Assembly (NCBI GenBank): GCA_030737875.1
Contig: CM060921.1
Span: 399,196,192 to 399,260,191, forward strand
Origin: Allium sativum
Lineage: Eukaryota; Streptophyta; Magnoliopsida; Asparagales; Amaryllidaceae
DNA length: 64,000 nt
Direction of reading: 5' to 3'
Position 1 is the first letter of the stretch. Each line of letters opens with the position of its first letter. A model generated the notes under the pieces. That model had not been told where the DNA came from. It was given only the letters and a program-made list of their open reading frames with translations, and made no database searches. The position numbers and the translations under genes are program-made. Below are positions 33,766-44,897 of this stretch, in pieces.

Positions 33766-34700
33766 ATAACCTCACTGATTTATCGTTCGTAATACCCGCA
33801 AACATAACTTGCGACTTGGACGAGTTTAACTTTAAACCGGTCATAGCATGAAAGCTAGTCAGCGTTTCACGAATATATATAAGTGACATGTCATCCTGTT
33901 TACTGGAGACCATTATATCATCCGCAAAAAGTAAAGTAGAGATTCCAGTATGCTTACATTTCGGATGATAGCGAATCAGTCCATTATCAAAATTTTCCTT
34001 GAACACTGAAGCACGTAGCTCCATAACAAGGATGAAGATGTAAGAAGATATCAGATCACCCTGACGTATACCTTGTTTGCTCTTAAAATAGCCAGAAATT
34101 TTACCATTGTAAACAAGCGAGAAAGTCAGGTTGGATATGCAAACATAAAGCCAAGCTACAAAACAATTGGAAAATTCATCTGCGCCATAATTCTGACTAT
34201 GGAAGTCCATTGTATGCTATTATATGCTTTTCTTAAATCCAACTTCAGCATTACCGATGGAGTTGCACCTCGATTACCATATCCCCTGATTAGTTCATGT
34301 GTCAGAAGAATATTATCAAGTATATTTCTGCCTGGCAGGAAAGCTGACTGGTTCCGGGATATAAGAGTAGGTAGAGTACACAACAGTCGATTGGATAAAA
34401 TCTTTGAAATACACTTAAAAGTTATGTTCCAGCACGAGATGGGTCTAAATGAAGAAACATTAGAAGCATTCTTGATTTTTGGAATCAAGATGAGGTTCGT
34501 GGCATTAACTTCAGTTAGCAGCTTGAATTTGTCGAAAAAATTGTGTATTGCCTTATAAAATCCACAGCAATAATGTCCTAGGAAGATAGAAAGAAACTAA
34601 CATTAAAACCATCCGATCCTTCACAAGATTTTTTGTTCATGGCAAAAGCGCCAATTTGATTTCAGCATCTGTAACCTTGGCGATTAGCTGATCAGATTGT
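33593..34700 (-). pseudogene. LINE ORF2 reverse transcriptase
   Basis: Frames 34488-34156 and 34210-33593 give IPKIKNASNVSSFRPISCWN, SRNQSAFLPGRNILDNILL and LKLDLRKAYNSIQWTSI, then SKQGIRQGDLISSYIFILVM and HTGISTLLFADDIMV. FADD is the catalytic site and is kept. The RT would copy the LINE RNA at a nicked target. At least one frameshift near 34180 separates fingers from palm. The start towards the endonuclease is also broken. Confidence 0.9.
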
Positions 34701-35260
34701 AATGCGGAGAGGAAATGAAGGTTTACACCATCAATTTGCACCAAGTTCGGGCTGAAGTTGCTGCTATTTCCTAGTAGACCAGTGAAGTAATTCAAATGCG
34801 CAATATCAATAGTTTCCGGCGTATCAAAAAAATTACCATTCTCATCAGCTATGTTATGAATGTGATCCCTGGCATGTTTTGCTTTAACAATAGCATGGAA
34901 AAAGATGGTACTCCTATCCCCCTCTTGCTTCCATTTTGTTGTTGTTTCTTCATGCTCGCCTCAATTTCCAACGCCGCATTAAGCTCTCCAAAAATTTTGT
35001 TCTCCTCACATTCAAGAGTAGGATCAGTTGAATTATTGAGAAGAATATTCTGGGCCTGATTCAAAGTTACTTTCAAACTATCAGAAAGTTTCGAGCCAGC
35101 TCCAAACTTCAAGCAAGCCCAAACCCTTAGTGCATTTTTGGTTTCTCTAAGCTTCTTGCAAAATATAAACATTGGATTACCAGAAAAAGAAGGAGACCAG
35201 GAAGCGTAAATTTTAGAAGAATACTCAGGATCATCAATCCATGAGTTAAAAAATTTAAAA

Positions 35261-35999
35261 CTAGATTTCTCTCTTCTCAGAGGTGGACCGTAAGACAGGA
35301 TTATTAGGGAGTGGTTGGATAGATCGGGTTAGGTAAATTGGCATGGAGATTAGGCCATGTTTGGAGAGCTTTGAAATTGCAAAAAGTGTGATCAATGTTG
35401 ATGAATGTTCGCACTCCACTTCTACTATGGTTATTCCATGAGTATTGTGCATCGAAGAATTAACAGAGATGAGATTAGCATCAAAAATTGCAGAATTTAG
35501 AGGCTCAGTATCCCTTGGCAGTAGCGGCACTCCCCCGCACTTGTCATTCAAGGATAGGCAAGAATTAAAATCACCAAAAACAATCCAAGGATGGGAATTC
35601 TGCCTGAAAGTAGGAAGAAGGTCAAAAAGAGTTTGCATAGCAGAAACAGAACTGTCTGCATAAATGATGGTTAGCTATGAGGTGGAATGATTTGCTAGGA
35701 TGGTTACATGGAAGTGTATGAGTTGTCTATTAGCAAACTCAATGCGAAGATCTAAGAAGGAGGGATTATGAATGACGAGAATACGACCATATTCAGCATG
35801 ATTAAATTATGGGAGATAGTCCAGCCGTCCAGGTTGGTTTTATGTAAGAAGCAGAAGTAAAATATAGAAGACGATTTAATTTTGTTTCAGGAATAGCAAA
35901 AAGATGGAGATTATACTGATTTATGATATTTCTTATTTGGTCAAGATTAAGAGGGTTATGAGCACCTCTCACATTCCATACAGCCAGGAATTCACTCAT
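35261..35999 (-). pseudogene. LINE ORF2 endonuclease
   Basis: The ORF2 start reads MSEFLAVWNVRGAHNPLNLD and later FAIPETKLN, the first two motifs of the AP-type endonuclease (Asn and Glu of the active site). A stop follows at about 35802. The next frame (35638-35261) has PWIVFGDFNSCLSLNDKCGG, the GDFN motif. It nicks target DNA to start insertion. Stop codons make it inactive here. Confidence 0.85.
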
Positions 36000-36670
36000 T
36001 GGGTAAACTCTTGGAGAGCGAAGAAGCTAATGTTATGCTCCTAGATCTAGGAGAGGGTAGAATTCCAGACGCTTGGGTATTCAGTGGCAATTTAAAGCTA
36101 GGAGTCCTAGCAGGAGACCGATGAAGAATTTCAATGAGAGGGTGAGGCCATCTAGGAACAATTCCCATGTAAATGTAGGGTGTGGTTTTGGTGGTGAATC
36201 ATCAATCGTTGTGTTAGAATTTAGAGTGGGGCTTTCAATGACAGTATTTGGAACGTTGCTTGCTGAACCACTGCATGGAGGAGTGTTTGCGAGAGTAGAA
36301 AGTGGTTAGCATTTAGTGCTGGAGCTCTCATTGCTGTTATGATCAGTTTGACTGGTGGGTTAACATGGCATCTTGTTGCTGAGGAGGAGACAGTATGTGC
36401 ATGTTTCAATAATGTCCCTTTGCAATGTTTCGGCAAATTCAAATTCTTGGTTAAGGGACAGAACACCATAGTTTTCTTAGGAGTTGTCACTAGTTGCTGC
36501 ATTGGTAGTATTAGAACGTAGGAAGGCTGTAATAAGTGCTTGAAATGATCATGCTCATGCACAAACTCTTGCATGTCACAATTGAACTCGGAAAGATCAA
36601 CAACAGGAATTTCAAAGGCCTACTCGTTTGCATCAACAAATGATATTTAGTGTATCTCCCCCTCTTCATT

Positions 36671-37962
36671 TTAATCTGCCCCATTCTCATTTATTACGTT
36701 ATTACTAAGCAACTCAAAACTGTTCTTAGTTACTACTTTGGGTGGAGTTGCTTGACTTATGCTTGCACTCTGTTTTGTAGTAAATTCTTGGTTAAAATTC
36801 CTTTGCTTTACACTATCACTTCCACCTTGTGAGCTGTTAGCACGCATATCACCTTTTCGCGTTACTTTGCTACCAACGTCCACATTTTCATTTCTTGTGC
36901 TTTGCTTGAAATTATTTTGAACCATCGTCCAAACTTGTTTCTTTTTGAAAGGAGGAACTACATGGATTTCACTTTTCTTCACCACAACTTCACTTTGCCT
37001 ACTTTTACCATTTCCTCGCTGAGTAGCATGCATTTCCCTTCTTTCATACACCTCATTCTTCTTCTCAGGAGAAGTGCTACCGCAGTTTTCAATAGAGTGG
37101 CCAAAAGAATTGCATAAACCACAAATTTCCGGCCTCTATACAAACTCAACTTGAACGTATTGGATGGTTCCATTTGGCAATTCAACTGGAAAGTGCTCCG
37201 GTAGCTTAGACGATGGCGTAATTTCAACTAACACTTTAGCAAACCCCAGTCTATCCAGCTTTTCCATTGATTCGTCCATGCAAAGAAACTTTTCGATTCT
37301 TTTAGCTAGCCAACTAATTCCAATCAAAGACCAACAGTAAATCGGTATGTTGTAAAACTTTATCCATACAGGAACTACCCTGATACCAATACTACTATTC
37401 CCAACTGAAGAATCCCACTGTTTGACAATAAAAAGCTTGTTCCTCATTACAACCGGGTCAGCTGCAAGATTTTCCTTCTGTCTTCCGCAGATGACAGATT
37501 GAAGAGGAACAAGAATCCATTCGAGAAAATTTTGACACTACCTCGCAATCTCCAAAGGTTTTTTAGGTGATTGATAACCACCGTGTACGAGAGAGGTTGA
37601 TCAAGAAAGAAGCTGACAATAGAATCCTTCCAAATGTCATCTCCTGCTTGAATGATTTCTTTTGATGGCACCATTGCTCCATAATTGAACATAAGAGGCA
37701 AATCAGGGGGTTAAGAAGTTCCTGCATTTCTGGGTTTGTTCGAGAAAAGAGAATTGAACATAGTCTTCGGGTAGGGCATACCTAGAGGCACAGAAATAAC
37801 TTGAGAGGGATGAGTAGCTGTCAGAGGTGGGTCAGGTGCTGGAGGTATCGGAGGTAGAATGGGAGCAACAGGGGGAAGGATGGGTTGGAGTGCGACTGGT
37901 GATGTATTGATTAGATTGGGCGGGAAAGAGAGGGGATGGGTTTGGCAGGGTAAGGACGCCAT
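36671..37962 (-). pseudogene. LINE ORF1, gag-like nucleic-acid binding protein
   Basis: It starts with a proline-rich region, then LMFNYGAMVPSKEIIQAGDD and DSIVSFFLDQPLSY (DUF4283-type domain of plant LINE ORF1), PVWIKFYNIPIYCWSLIGI, ELPNGTIQYVQVEFV, a stop at about 37135, then PEICGLCNSFGHSIENC, a CCHC knuckle. A Ser/Asn-rich tail ends at 36671. Breaks lie at about 37700, 37450 and 37135. Frames at 36574-36221 could be a further degenerate tail. Confidence 0.8.
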
Positions 37963-38090
37963 GAGAGAAAGGACAGTATTGTTGATAAGATAGCTACTAT
38001 CTTATAACTATTATGTTGTTTCTTTTTTTTATAGTATTTGTTGTTAGGGTGCGTTCGCCGCAAAGTTTTGGCACGCTTAACTTTGTGTTT

Positions 38091-38110
38091 GCGTCCGACG
38101 CGTCGGACGC
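38091..38110. repeat. 20 bp palindrome GCGTCCGACGCGTCGGACGC
   Basis: A perfect palindrome that recurs at 38170-38189 within the larger inverted repeat. Both are near the left end of the Harbinger element, upstream of the transposase start. They could be binding sites for the transposase or a host factor. Confidence 0.9.
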
Positions 38111-38150
38111 GAGCACTTTTTTCCATTTTCAATTGGAACGACCGCTGAAT

Positions 38151-38208
38151 GTTGGAAATCAAGCCGTTGGCGTCCGACGCGTCGGACGCCAACGACTTGA
38201 TTTCCAAC
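38151..38208. repeat. 58 bp near-perfect palindrome
   Basis: The arms, 29 bp each, pair at all but one position (C at 38164 opposite a base that would pair with T). The centre is the 20 bp palindrome at 38170-38189. As RNA in the transposase leader it would form a long hairpin directly upstream of the ATG at 38293. Confidence 0.9.
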
Positions 38209-38292
38209 TTCTCTTCCTCCCTATATATTACCCCCTCTATCTTAACACCTTACACAATACTACTTCTTCAACTCTTTCTACTTATTCGACTA

Positions 38293-39492
38293 ATGTCAAA
38301 CTCTGGTTCATCCTCCGGGAACGACGATTTGATGGAGCTCTACGGGGTTTATCTGGTTCAGAATGAAAGGAGAAATCATATGACGCGGATTAATACTTCG
38401 GAGTTCACTGGCTTATCTTGGATCAACGAAATTTTGAATGGTCATCAAAGCCGTTGTCAAAATAATTTTCGGATGAAAAGACTTTGTTTCTACGCATTAT
38501 GTGAGAAACTGCAACATCATGGTCTCGCTTCCAGACCAGAAATCTGTGTCGTCGAAATGGTTGGAATATTCATTTATACAATGGCTACTGGGCTTTCAAA
38601 TAGACAACTACAAGAAAGATTTCAACGATCAGGTAGCGCAATTTCCGTTTGTTTTCATGATGTCCTAAATGCTTTTCAATTACTCGCTGCTGATGTAATA
38701 AAGCCAGCGGAACAATAATTTAATATTGTTCCACATCACATCAGAACTTCCACCCGGTATTACTCGTATTTCAAAAACTGTATTGGGGCTATAGACGGTA
38801 CCCACGTATCTGCACATTTACCCGCTGATCAAATTATCCCTTATATTGGAAGAAAAGGGTTTGCAACTCAAAATATATTAGCGGTTTGTGATTTCGATTT
38901 ACAGTTTACGTATGTTATGGCTGGTTGGGAAGGGACTGCACATGATAGCAGAATTTTTAATGCTGTTACAAACGATAGAAACTATAACTTTCCTTACCCT
39001 CCTGCTGGACAGTATTATTTAGTTGATTCGGGCTATCCACTACAGACTGGATATTTACCGCCATATCGAAATATGAGATATCATATTCCGCATTTCCGTG
39101 ATACAATGAATCAACCAAAGTCGGCCAATGAAGTGTTTAATTACTACCATTCGAGTTTACGGATGGCCGTAGAACGAACATTTGGCATTTGGAAGAAAAA
39201 TTTTACCATTCTCAACAAGATGCCTACATATCGGTTTCAAACTCAAGTGAAAGTTGTGGTGTCTACAATGGCCTTACACAACTACATACGCAAATACAAT
39301 AGTGGTGACCCAGATTTTATGGCTTTTGATGATGATCCTGAACGAATACCCGATAATTACTTGACGGAATATTATAGTATGAGAAATACGACGAATAGAG
39401 GCACGGAACGTGTTCAAGCAGAAGGATCCCGAGAAATGTCATTAGTTCGAGATACCATTAGAGATCGGTTGGTTGCTGCGGGTCTGCACTAA
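38293..39492 (+). pseudogene. Harbinger DDE transposase with one stop codon
   Basis: 399 codons in one frame from MSNSGSSSGN, broken only by TAA at 38716-38718 (after IKPAEQ). The N-terminal part holds a helix-turn-helix region (ATGLSNRQLQERFQRSG). The catalytic triad is present: Asp in AIDGTHV (38794), Asp in GTAHDSRIF (38944), Glu in AVERTFGIW (39172), spaced 50 and 76 residues. The protein would cut and rejoin the terminal repeats at TTA/TAA sites. I chose the ATG at 38293 because the upstream in-frame part translates the palindrome. Apart from the stop it looks intact, so insertion was recent or the stop is an assembly error. Confidence 0.9.
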
Positions 39493-39603
39493 TTTGTGTT
39501 TGTATTTGTAACTGTACTTGTATTTGTATTAGAAACTGTATTTGTATTTGTATTTGTATTCGAATTTGCCAAACCATCTCTATTTAAATCTTATTTTAAA
39601 AAT

Positions 39604-39696
39604 ACCACGCTCAAATACCTTGTTCGTAGCTAAAAACACAATTCCCCTTCGCTACAGTACCACGCTCAAATGGCACGCTCAAATGCCACGCTCACG
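39604..39696. repeat. Subterminal repeats CCACGCTCAAAT
   Basis: Copies at 39604-39616, 39659-39671, 39672-39684 and a partial one at 39685-39696, close to the right end of the Harbinger element. The left end has a related GGCACGCTTAA at 38070-38080. Subterminal repeats of this kind can bind transposase. Confidence 0.75.
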
Positions 39697-39717
39697 TTCG
39701 TTAAGAACGCATCCTTA

Positions 39718-40246
39718 GTGTGTTATATTTGTACCAACTCGAACCTTCTTTGTACTCTTTATTTTGTATAAAAGTACCTTTTGTTTCAAAATAAAATAAA
39801 ATAGATCACACTACCTGATCCAAACATGGGTCCTTTCTACGTGAGTAATGCTCCAATTAAAACATTCTCTTAACGTTATGTTTTCTTTAATGTTCAAGTT
39901 TATTTCTTTCCGATTCACAAACAATCTATTTCCAATTTCAAACGCATTAGTTTTTGGAATTCTTGCGTGTATATATTTACGTGCAACTCCATAAATTTTC
40001 AACCGTTAATAGTTGCATAATTTTTGCTTAATAAATGTTATTATTAACATTATTATTCACTAACCAATTCATTGATTCTTTCTATTTTTGTACCCATCTA
40101 TTTCAAAATTCAAACACTGCTGTCTTAAATTTATTTCATACTTGTCTTGAATAATTGCAAGTTACTTTTTAATTTCATCTTTTCTTTGCGTATGATTACT
40201 CTTCTTTCATCTAGGGTTCTCAGAAACAAAAATTGAATTTAAATCA
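39718..40246. other. AT-rich flank without gene
   Basis: Between the Harbinger element and the LINE fragment. No domain or long frame is convincing. The stretch after 40200 (CTAGGGTTCTCAG) may already be part of the truncated LINE. Confidence 0.5.
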
Positions 40247-40363
40247 TGACGTCCTATCGAGTTATGAGGATGAGAATAACCTTCTGCTATCTACTTTCAG
40301 ACAGAAAGATCAAATTCGAGAACTTGCATTTGGTGCTTTTACAACAACTACTTATTACTTATG
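40247..40363 (+). pseudogene. LINE ORF2 C-terminus, part 1 (split by E2)
   Basis: Plus-strand frame with SYEDENNLLLSTFRQKDQIR and then FGAFTTTTYY, interrupted by E2 at 40364. Across the insertion the frame continues at 51350 with LWQERNAVVFSN, the tail typical of plant L1 ORF2. Five bases (TTATG) are duplicated by the insertion. This LINE copy is 5' truncated. Confidence 0.65.
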
Positions 40364-42204
40364 TGTAACACCCCGCCTCCGCTAGGGTCACTCGCGAAGG
40401 AATGCACTAGCTTTAGAGGGGCATTATTGGTAAACATGCACAGAAATATCACAAGACAGAACATATATAAATAGCGGAAGTAAAATCAAACTTTCATAAC
40501 ATGAATAAATAAGGTCTAAAGCCTTTTACATCAGAGTACATCAAAACCTGTCTTGCAATAGTAAAGAAGCATAAAGACTTTTTAATAAATTATTCCCCAA
40601 GTAAAACAGTAAAGTAGCCATAGCCAAGAGAAGTCCAAGCCATCCATGATGACCTTCAAGCGGAAGAAGTCCGAACTAAACAGCATTGTTTCCTCCCTGA
40701 AACCTGGGGGGGGGGGGGGGGGAAACGGAAGAAAAGAGGCGAAACAAAACGGGTCAGTCAAAAAGACTGAGTAAGTCCTATCTACTTCCAGTATAAAAAT
40801 AGGTAAAGGTAACATGACATGCATAAACTGAAAGTAAACATAAGGATAACTACAAGATAGATAAACCAGGATAGCCGGTTGAACTACTGTGGCAAAGTAA
40901 ACTAAGGTATCATGATAAACTACGGTGTTATGATAAGTCAAGGTATCACATCGTCAGATTTCTAACGAGTACATTATCCCAAGGTATCTACCCCGTCTAA
41001 CATCCCACGGTATCTATTATGTATATTCTTCCTAGTTCTAACATGTATATTTGCTCTGCACCTCTCGTACTAGTACCCCTACCCGCGTCATGTGTTAACC
41101 ATGAATGTCTCTTGCGCAAAGTCGTGTAATGGTCCATGTCGACCTAATATATCGCATATATAGGTTACTCAAATCATATGTTTCTTTCCATGTATATATA
41201 AGTTCAGTCCTTTGCCGTACCTCGTACGGGCTTCCGCATGTCGTATTATCCTTGAAATCGTTTGGACTGTCACCCTTGTTCTAGCTAGGCTCTTCCATAT
41301 GAATCATCGTTTGAACTACTAGGACTTACGCCACCTAGCACCACTAGGGATTACGCTTACCTATTACGCTTTCGTATTTCGGTTTGGGTTAAACCACCTA
41401 GGCCACTAGGGATTACGCTAACCCTCAACCGCGCCCTTTTTCCCACGCATTCATCGTGAACCGTTTTCCTATAACTGGATGCACATGTATCACATCGTGC
41501 CATCCGAGTCCTGTCACCGGCCAAAACAAGAAATACAGGACTCGGTCGGGAGCTTTAGATTTATCTGCCGATGCAGATACTAAGGTCTGCTTTTCTACAC
41601 GTGGCTATGGTCCCACGAGACCCCTCCCTCAACTAGTGAAAGGCAACACAAGAGAAAATCTTGCATGAGAACTACACTCCGGCCAGCCCACATCCTACGG
41701 CCTACCTCACCCATAATTAGATAGCAATTATGGTCTGTTGGGTGTTCCCTGCCTTTCCGTACGTACACGCTTGACTCAAGATGGTAGATGATTGACGAAC
41801 TTGCTATCTCGGGCACCTTATGTATTCGTCGACTCACTGCTATCCACCCCAGTCTTTAGGTCGCTCGCATAGCAACCAAGGCATATTCTTGGTTCTTTTA
41901 CCGCAGACCTCAACCTCTCGTGAGCCTAGTATAATGACCAGGCAGCTCACAGAGGGATCCCAAGAATATCCTCACGTTCCCCGAAGCCGCTGCTTCGTTA
42001 CCCAATTCGTTGGAGCCTTTATCTAAATCAGATAGCCTTCTCCTACACGCATACTCTAACGTATCGGGTTACTGATCTATCTAAGAAATGGTCCAAATTT
42101 CCTTGACTAAGAATTATTACTTAGTTTCCCTTAACTAAGGTTTACCACTTAGCCTTATTTCCATAATCCTTGTTAACTATGGTTATCTACCTAATCCTCC
42201 GAAT

Positions 42205-42950
42205 TAGGGTTTATCTAATGGGTTAAGTGTCACTTAAGTTCTCAACTTAACCCGTCTACAAAACATGTCGAAACTGGCTAAGTATACAAGTCCAAGACTT
42301 AACCCTACAAACCATGTAAGTATATCAAGGAATTCATGACTTAACCTCGACTAATTATCATTTTAGATTGGTTAATTATATAAATTAACTTGACCTTGTC
42401 ATCAAATCGGTCAAGCGTATTCAAGTGATTCGTGACTTAGCCTTATCATGTTTTCACGTTAGATTGGTTAAGTATAGATTAACTTAACCTCATCCATAAT
42501 TAACGAGTTAGATTGGTTAAGTATAGGTCACTTAACCTCATCAAATCATCGTGTTAAATTAGTTAAGTGTTTAACTTAACCCCATTAAATTACCAAGTTG
42601 GATTAATTAAGTCTAGGCTAACTTAACCCTATCCGATTTCCATGTTTAGATTAGTTAAGCCTAATCTTAACCCCATCCATCAACTGTATTATACGGTTAA
42701 GTGTCATTAAGAAAATTTACTTAACCTTATCACGTTATCGTGTTGGATTGATTAAGTGTTGGTTAACTTAATCCCGTCCACTAGTCGTATAAAAATGGTC
42801 AAGTGTCATTAGGCAAATCAAGTTACTTAACCTACCCAAGCTTATCATGTTTTGTTAAGTATCATTAGCCTAATCAAATTACTTAACCCATTTGTCCATA
42901 TCATATTTGGTTAAGCCTCATTAATCAAATTAACTTAACCCTATTATGTG
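42205..42950 (-). repeat. Array of GGTTAAGT/ACTTAACC hairpins (left LTR)
   Basis: More than ten units of 40-60 bp, each with GGTTAAGT or TTAAGT followed after 4-25 bp by ACTTAACC or ACTTAA, separated by CCxxATCxA linkers. Loops differ between units while stems stay the same or lose a base on both sides. The right LTR copy is at about 48675-49420. E1 has only about four units. Confidence 0.8.
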
Positions 42951-42977
42951 GCATTAATTTAATTAATGCACCCTCAA

Positions 42978-43304
42978 CCTCTCACATTAGACCTTGTTGT
43001 GGTTACTAGTTAAGCCGGGCGGGTCCGGGTAGATTTACACCACAACTTAGTCTAACCTCGGGTCTTAAGCGCGACATGACCAACTTCTCACATTGGGTCC
43101 TATTGTTTGCAACTACTAGTTAGGCCGGTCGGTTCCGGGTAGTTTTACGTTGCAAACTCAACCCAACCTCGAGTTGGTCATACTCATATTATCTAAGTTC
43201 ATCATGTTTCCAAAACATGTTACAAGTTTTCGAGCATTTGGGTAGACCTAACTTAATAGGTAAATTCCCAAAGGGTAGACCTAACTTAATAGGTAAATTC
43301 CCAA
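42978..43304 (-). other. Conserved double stem-loop block in E2 leader (left copy)
   Basis: Unit 1: TTAGAC/GTCTAA outer stem, GTTGTGGT (42996-43003)/ACCACAAC (43039-43046) inner stem. Unit 2: TTGGGT (43093-43098)/ACCCAA (43161-43166), GTTTGCAAC (43105-43113)/GTTGCAAAC (43149-43157). Compared with E1 unit 2 (GTTTGTAGC/GCTACAAAC), two stem positions changed on both sides. The loop core with CCGG...CCGG is kept. Two 33 bp hairpin units follow at 43238-43304. The right LTR copy is at 49446-49772. Confidence 0.78.
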
Positions 43305-44602
43305 GCTCATGTTTTTATGCATCCTTACATGTCAACTTCCATGTTATCTTTCAAGTCATACTTTCAAGTATAAACACATGTCATATTCAAGTTAAGATTT
43401 TGCGACATGTTCATGTTTATCTAACTACCCAAAATTGTGTTTTTCCCAACGCAAGCAAAGCGAGTCAACATAGTAAGGATACTATGTCACATATTGGTCT
43501 CAAAACATGCATGATGCCAAAAAGGGCTTGGCTTCCACATGCATAACATCATAAAGGGATTGGCCATAAACATGCATAGTGTCATAAGGTAATTTGGCCA
43601 CAAACATACATATTATCAAAAGGGGTTTGGCCATAAACATGCACAACTTAAAAGGGGGGGATTGGCCACGAGCATGCATAATCTCATAAAGGATTTGGCC
43701 ACAAACTTGCATGTTAGCATAAGGGGTTTGGGTTCATAAACATGCATAAGCCCCAAAATCTTGCCTTAGCCAATGTTTCATAAGTAAAGTGGTTCCTAAA
43801 GGTTCATGCTAGCATTTCATGCATAAAGATCCAAACTTGCAAGTTAAACTAGGTTATGCATAGCATGAGAGGCATGATTAAGTCACTCACATGGCCTAAG
43901 ATCATAAATATGAACATAAGAGGCATGGTAAGGTTCATATAGGTTCGCATAATCATGTTTAGCCTCATTTTATCCCATGTCAACATTAAAAATACCGTTT
44001 TGATCCAAAAGTAGCTAGAACTTACATAGTTAGGCCTAGGGAAAGGAGCATGAATCATCTTAGCTAAGAAAGGTGCCTCCTTTGTAGAAGAATCGTCATG
44101 GAACTCGCATAGGAATGTTGATTTGGCCTTGATTTGGTGTACCAAGCTTGCACCTTTTGATTTGAACTTGATTTGAGTGCATAGGCTCTAGGGATTGGAG
44201 GTGGAGGCCATGAGAGTAGCAATTTTGCCATAGTTTAGTTGCATGAATGAATAATGAGGGTTTAGGGGTAGGTTAGGGGCTTATTTATAGATTAGGCAAG
44301 TGTTTTAGGCCATAGGATTAAACCTAGATTCAATCCAAGCCACCAAAGTATGTCTTGGGGAAGAAGTCAAGTGTAGGAACCATCTAGGGCCTTTAGATTA
44401 AAGATGAACCATGAGAACCATCCAAATGCAAAATCTGCATTTGAGCGAATCGGCCCACGGGTTGACAGCCAAACACCCTGGATTAACCCCTAGTCGACCC
44501 AGTGGGCTCGGGTCGTCCTCAAAAATGGGCCGGTTCGGTTATTCCCCTCTCCCAATTCGCTGTTTTGAACATTTTTGCATATTTATTTATTTAATTTTCA
44601 AT

Positions 44603-44643
44603 TATATATATATATATCAATATATATATATATATATATATAT
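44603..44643. repeat. TA microsatellite in E2 U3 (left)
   Basis: Two (TA)n runs joined by TCAA. In the right LTR (51071-51110) the run lengths differ, one of the few LTR-LTR differences. Confidence 0.95.
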
Positions 44644-44882
44644 TTCTTTGCGCAACCCATTTCACTTAATTAAGTATAATTTAATTTGGGAATTTTTCGT
44701 GAAACTTCGCGAGGCCATATCTTGGTCATACGGACTTCGATTTTCGAAAACTCGGACTCTATTTCGCGTATTTTTCCGAGACGAACGCAATGGCATAGCC
44801 CGTTTCCCTTGATTCAGAATTTACAGTTTAATTCTGCCTCCATTTATGTTATAATAGGTTATTGAAAATACGGGTTGTTACA

Positions 44883-44897
44883 TTCTCCCCACCTTTT
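44883..44897 (-). promoter_or_regulatory. E2 polypurine tract
   Basis: On the minus strand AAAAGGTGGGGAGAA next to the 3' LTR. It is followed inside by the same GGGGACGAAATCC block as in E1. Confidence 0.88.

Larger units (their letters stand above)
32257..37962 (-). mobile_element. L1-like LINE, near full length, defective
   Basis: On the minus strand, ORF1 (37962-36671) is followed by ORF2 (35999-32649), then a 3' tail with AATAAA near 32300 and a short A run (T7 at 32257-32263 on the plus strand). Order and domains are those of plant L1: a nucleic-acid binding protein with a CCHC knuckle, then AP endonuclease, reverse transcriptase and a C-terminal zinc region. Several stops and frameshifts break both ORFs. 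No clear target duplication was found. It is about 5.7 kb, close to full length. Confidence 0.88.
38047..39714 (+). mobile_element. PIF/Harbinger transposon, compact
   Basis: 1668 bp between TTA target duplications (38044-38046 and 39715-39717). The left end GGGTGCGTTC and the complement of the right end GGATGCGTTC form short terminal inverted repeats with one mismatch. It contains one transposase gene in the plus sense. Known plant PIF elements usually also carry a second, Myb-like ORF; none fits in the space here. It sits just upstream of the LINE 5' end. Confidence 0.9.
40704..44025 (-). other. Predicted leader intron in E2 LTR (left copy)
   Basis: Donor ACTAT|GTAAGTTC starts at 44025, about 255 nt after the TATA box. 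The acceptor ends at 40704 after CTTACTCAGT, TTGACTGACC, a pyrimidine tract and 17 C, then CAG|G. The acceptor block of about 75 nt is nearly the same as in E1. The right copy has donor 50493 and acceptor 47174. Inferred from sequence only. Confidence 0.5.
40364..44882 (-). mobile_element. E2 3' LTR (left copy)
   Basis: In element sense it runs from 44882 down to 40364. It has a conserved U3 block at 44727-44816, a TA microsatellite at 44603-44643 and a TATA box at 44281-44289. The predicted leader intron runs from 44025 down to 40704. Inside the intron are the long GGTTAAGT hairpin array and the double stem-loop block. Overall sequence is diverged from E1, but the promoter, splice-like sites and stem-loop block are shared. 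Confidence 0.95.

Noticed and set aside
34073..34558. 161-residue plus-strand frame
   Set aside because: It is the antisense shadow of the LINE reverse transcriptase, which has clear RT motifs on the minus strand.
41456..42026. Frames repeated at 47924-48494
   Set aside because: Identical because they lie in the two E2 LTRs; they sit in the predicted leader intron and have no recognisable domain.
44260..44275. Telomere-like GGGTTTAGGGG
   Set aside because: A single short match in the promoter region, not a tandem array.
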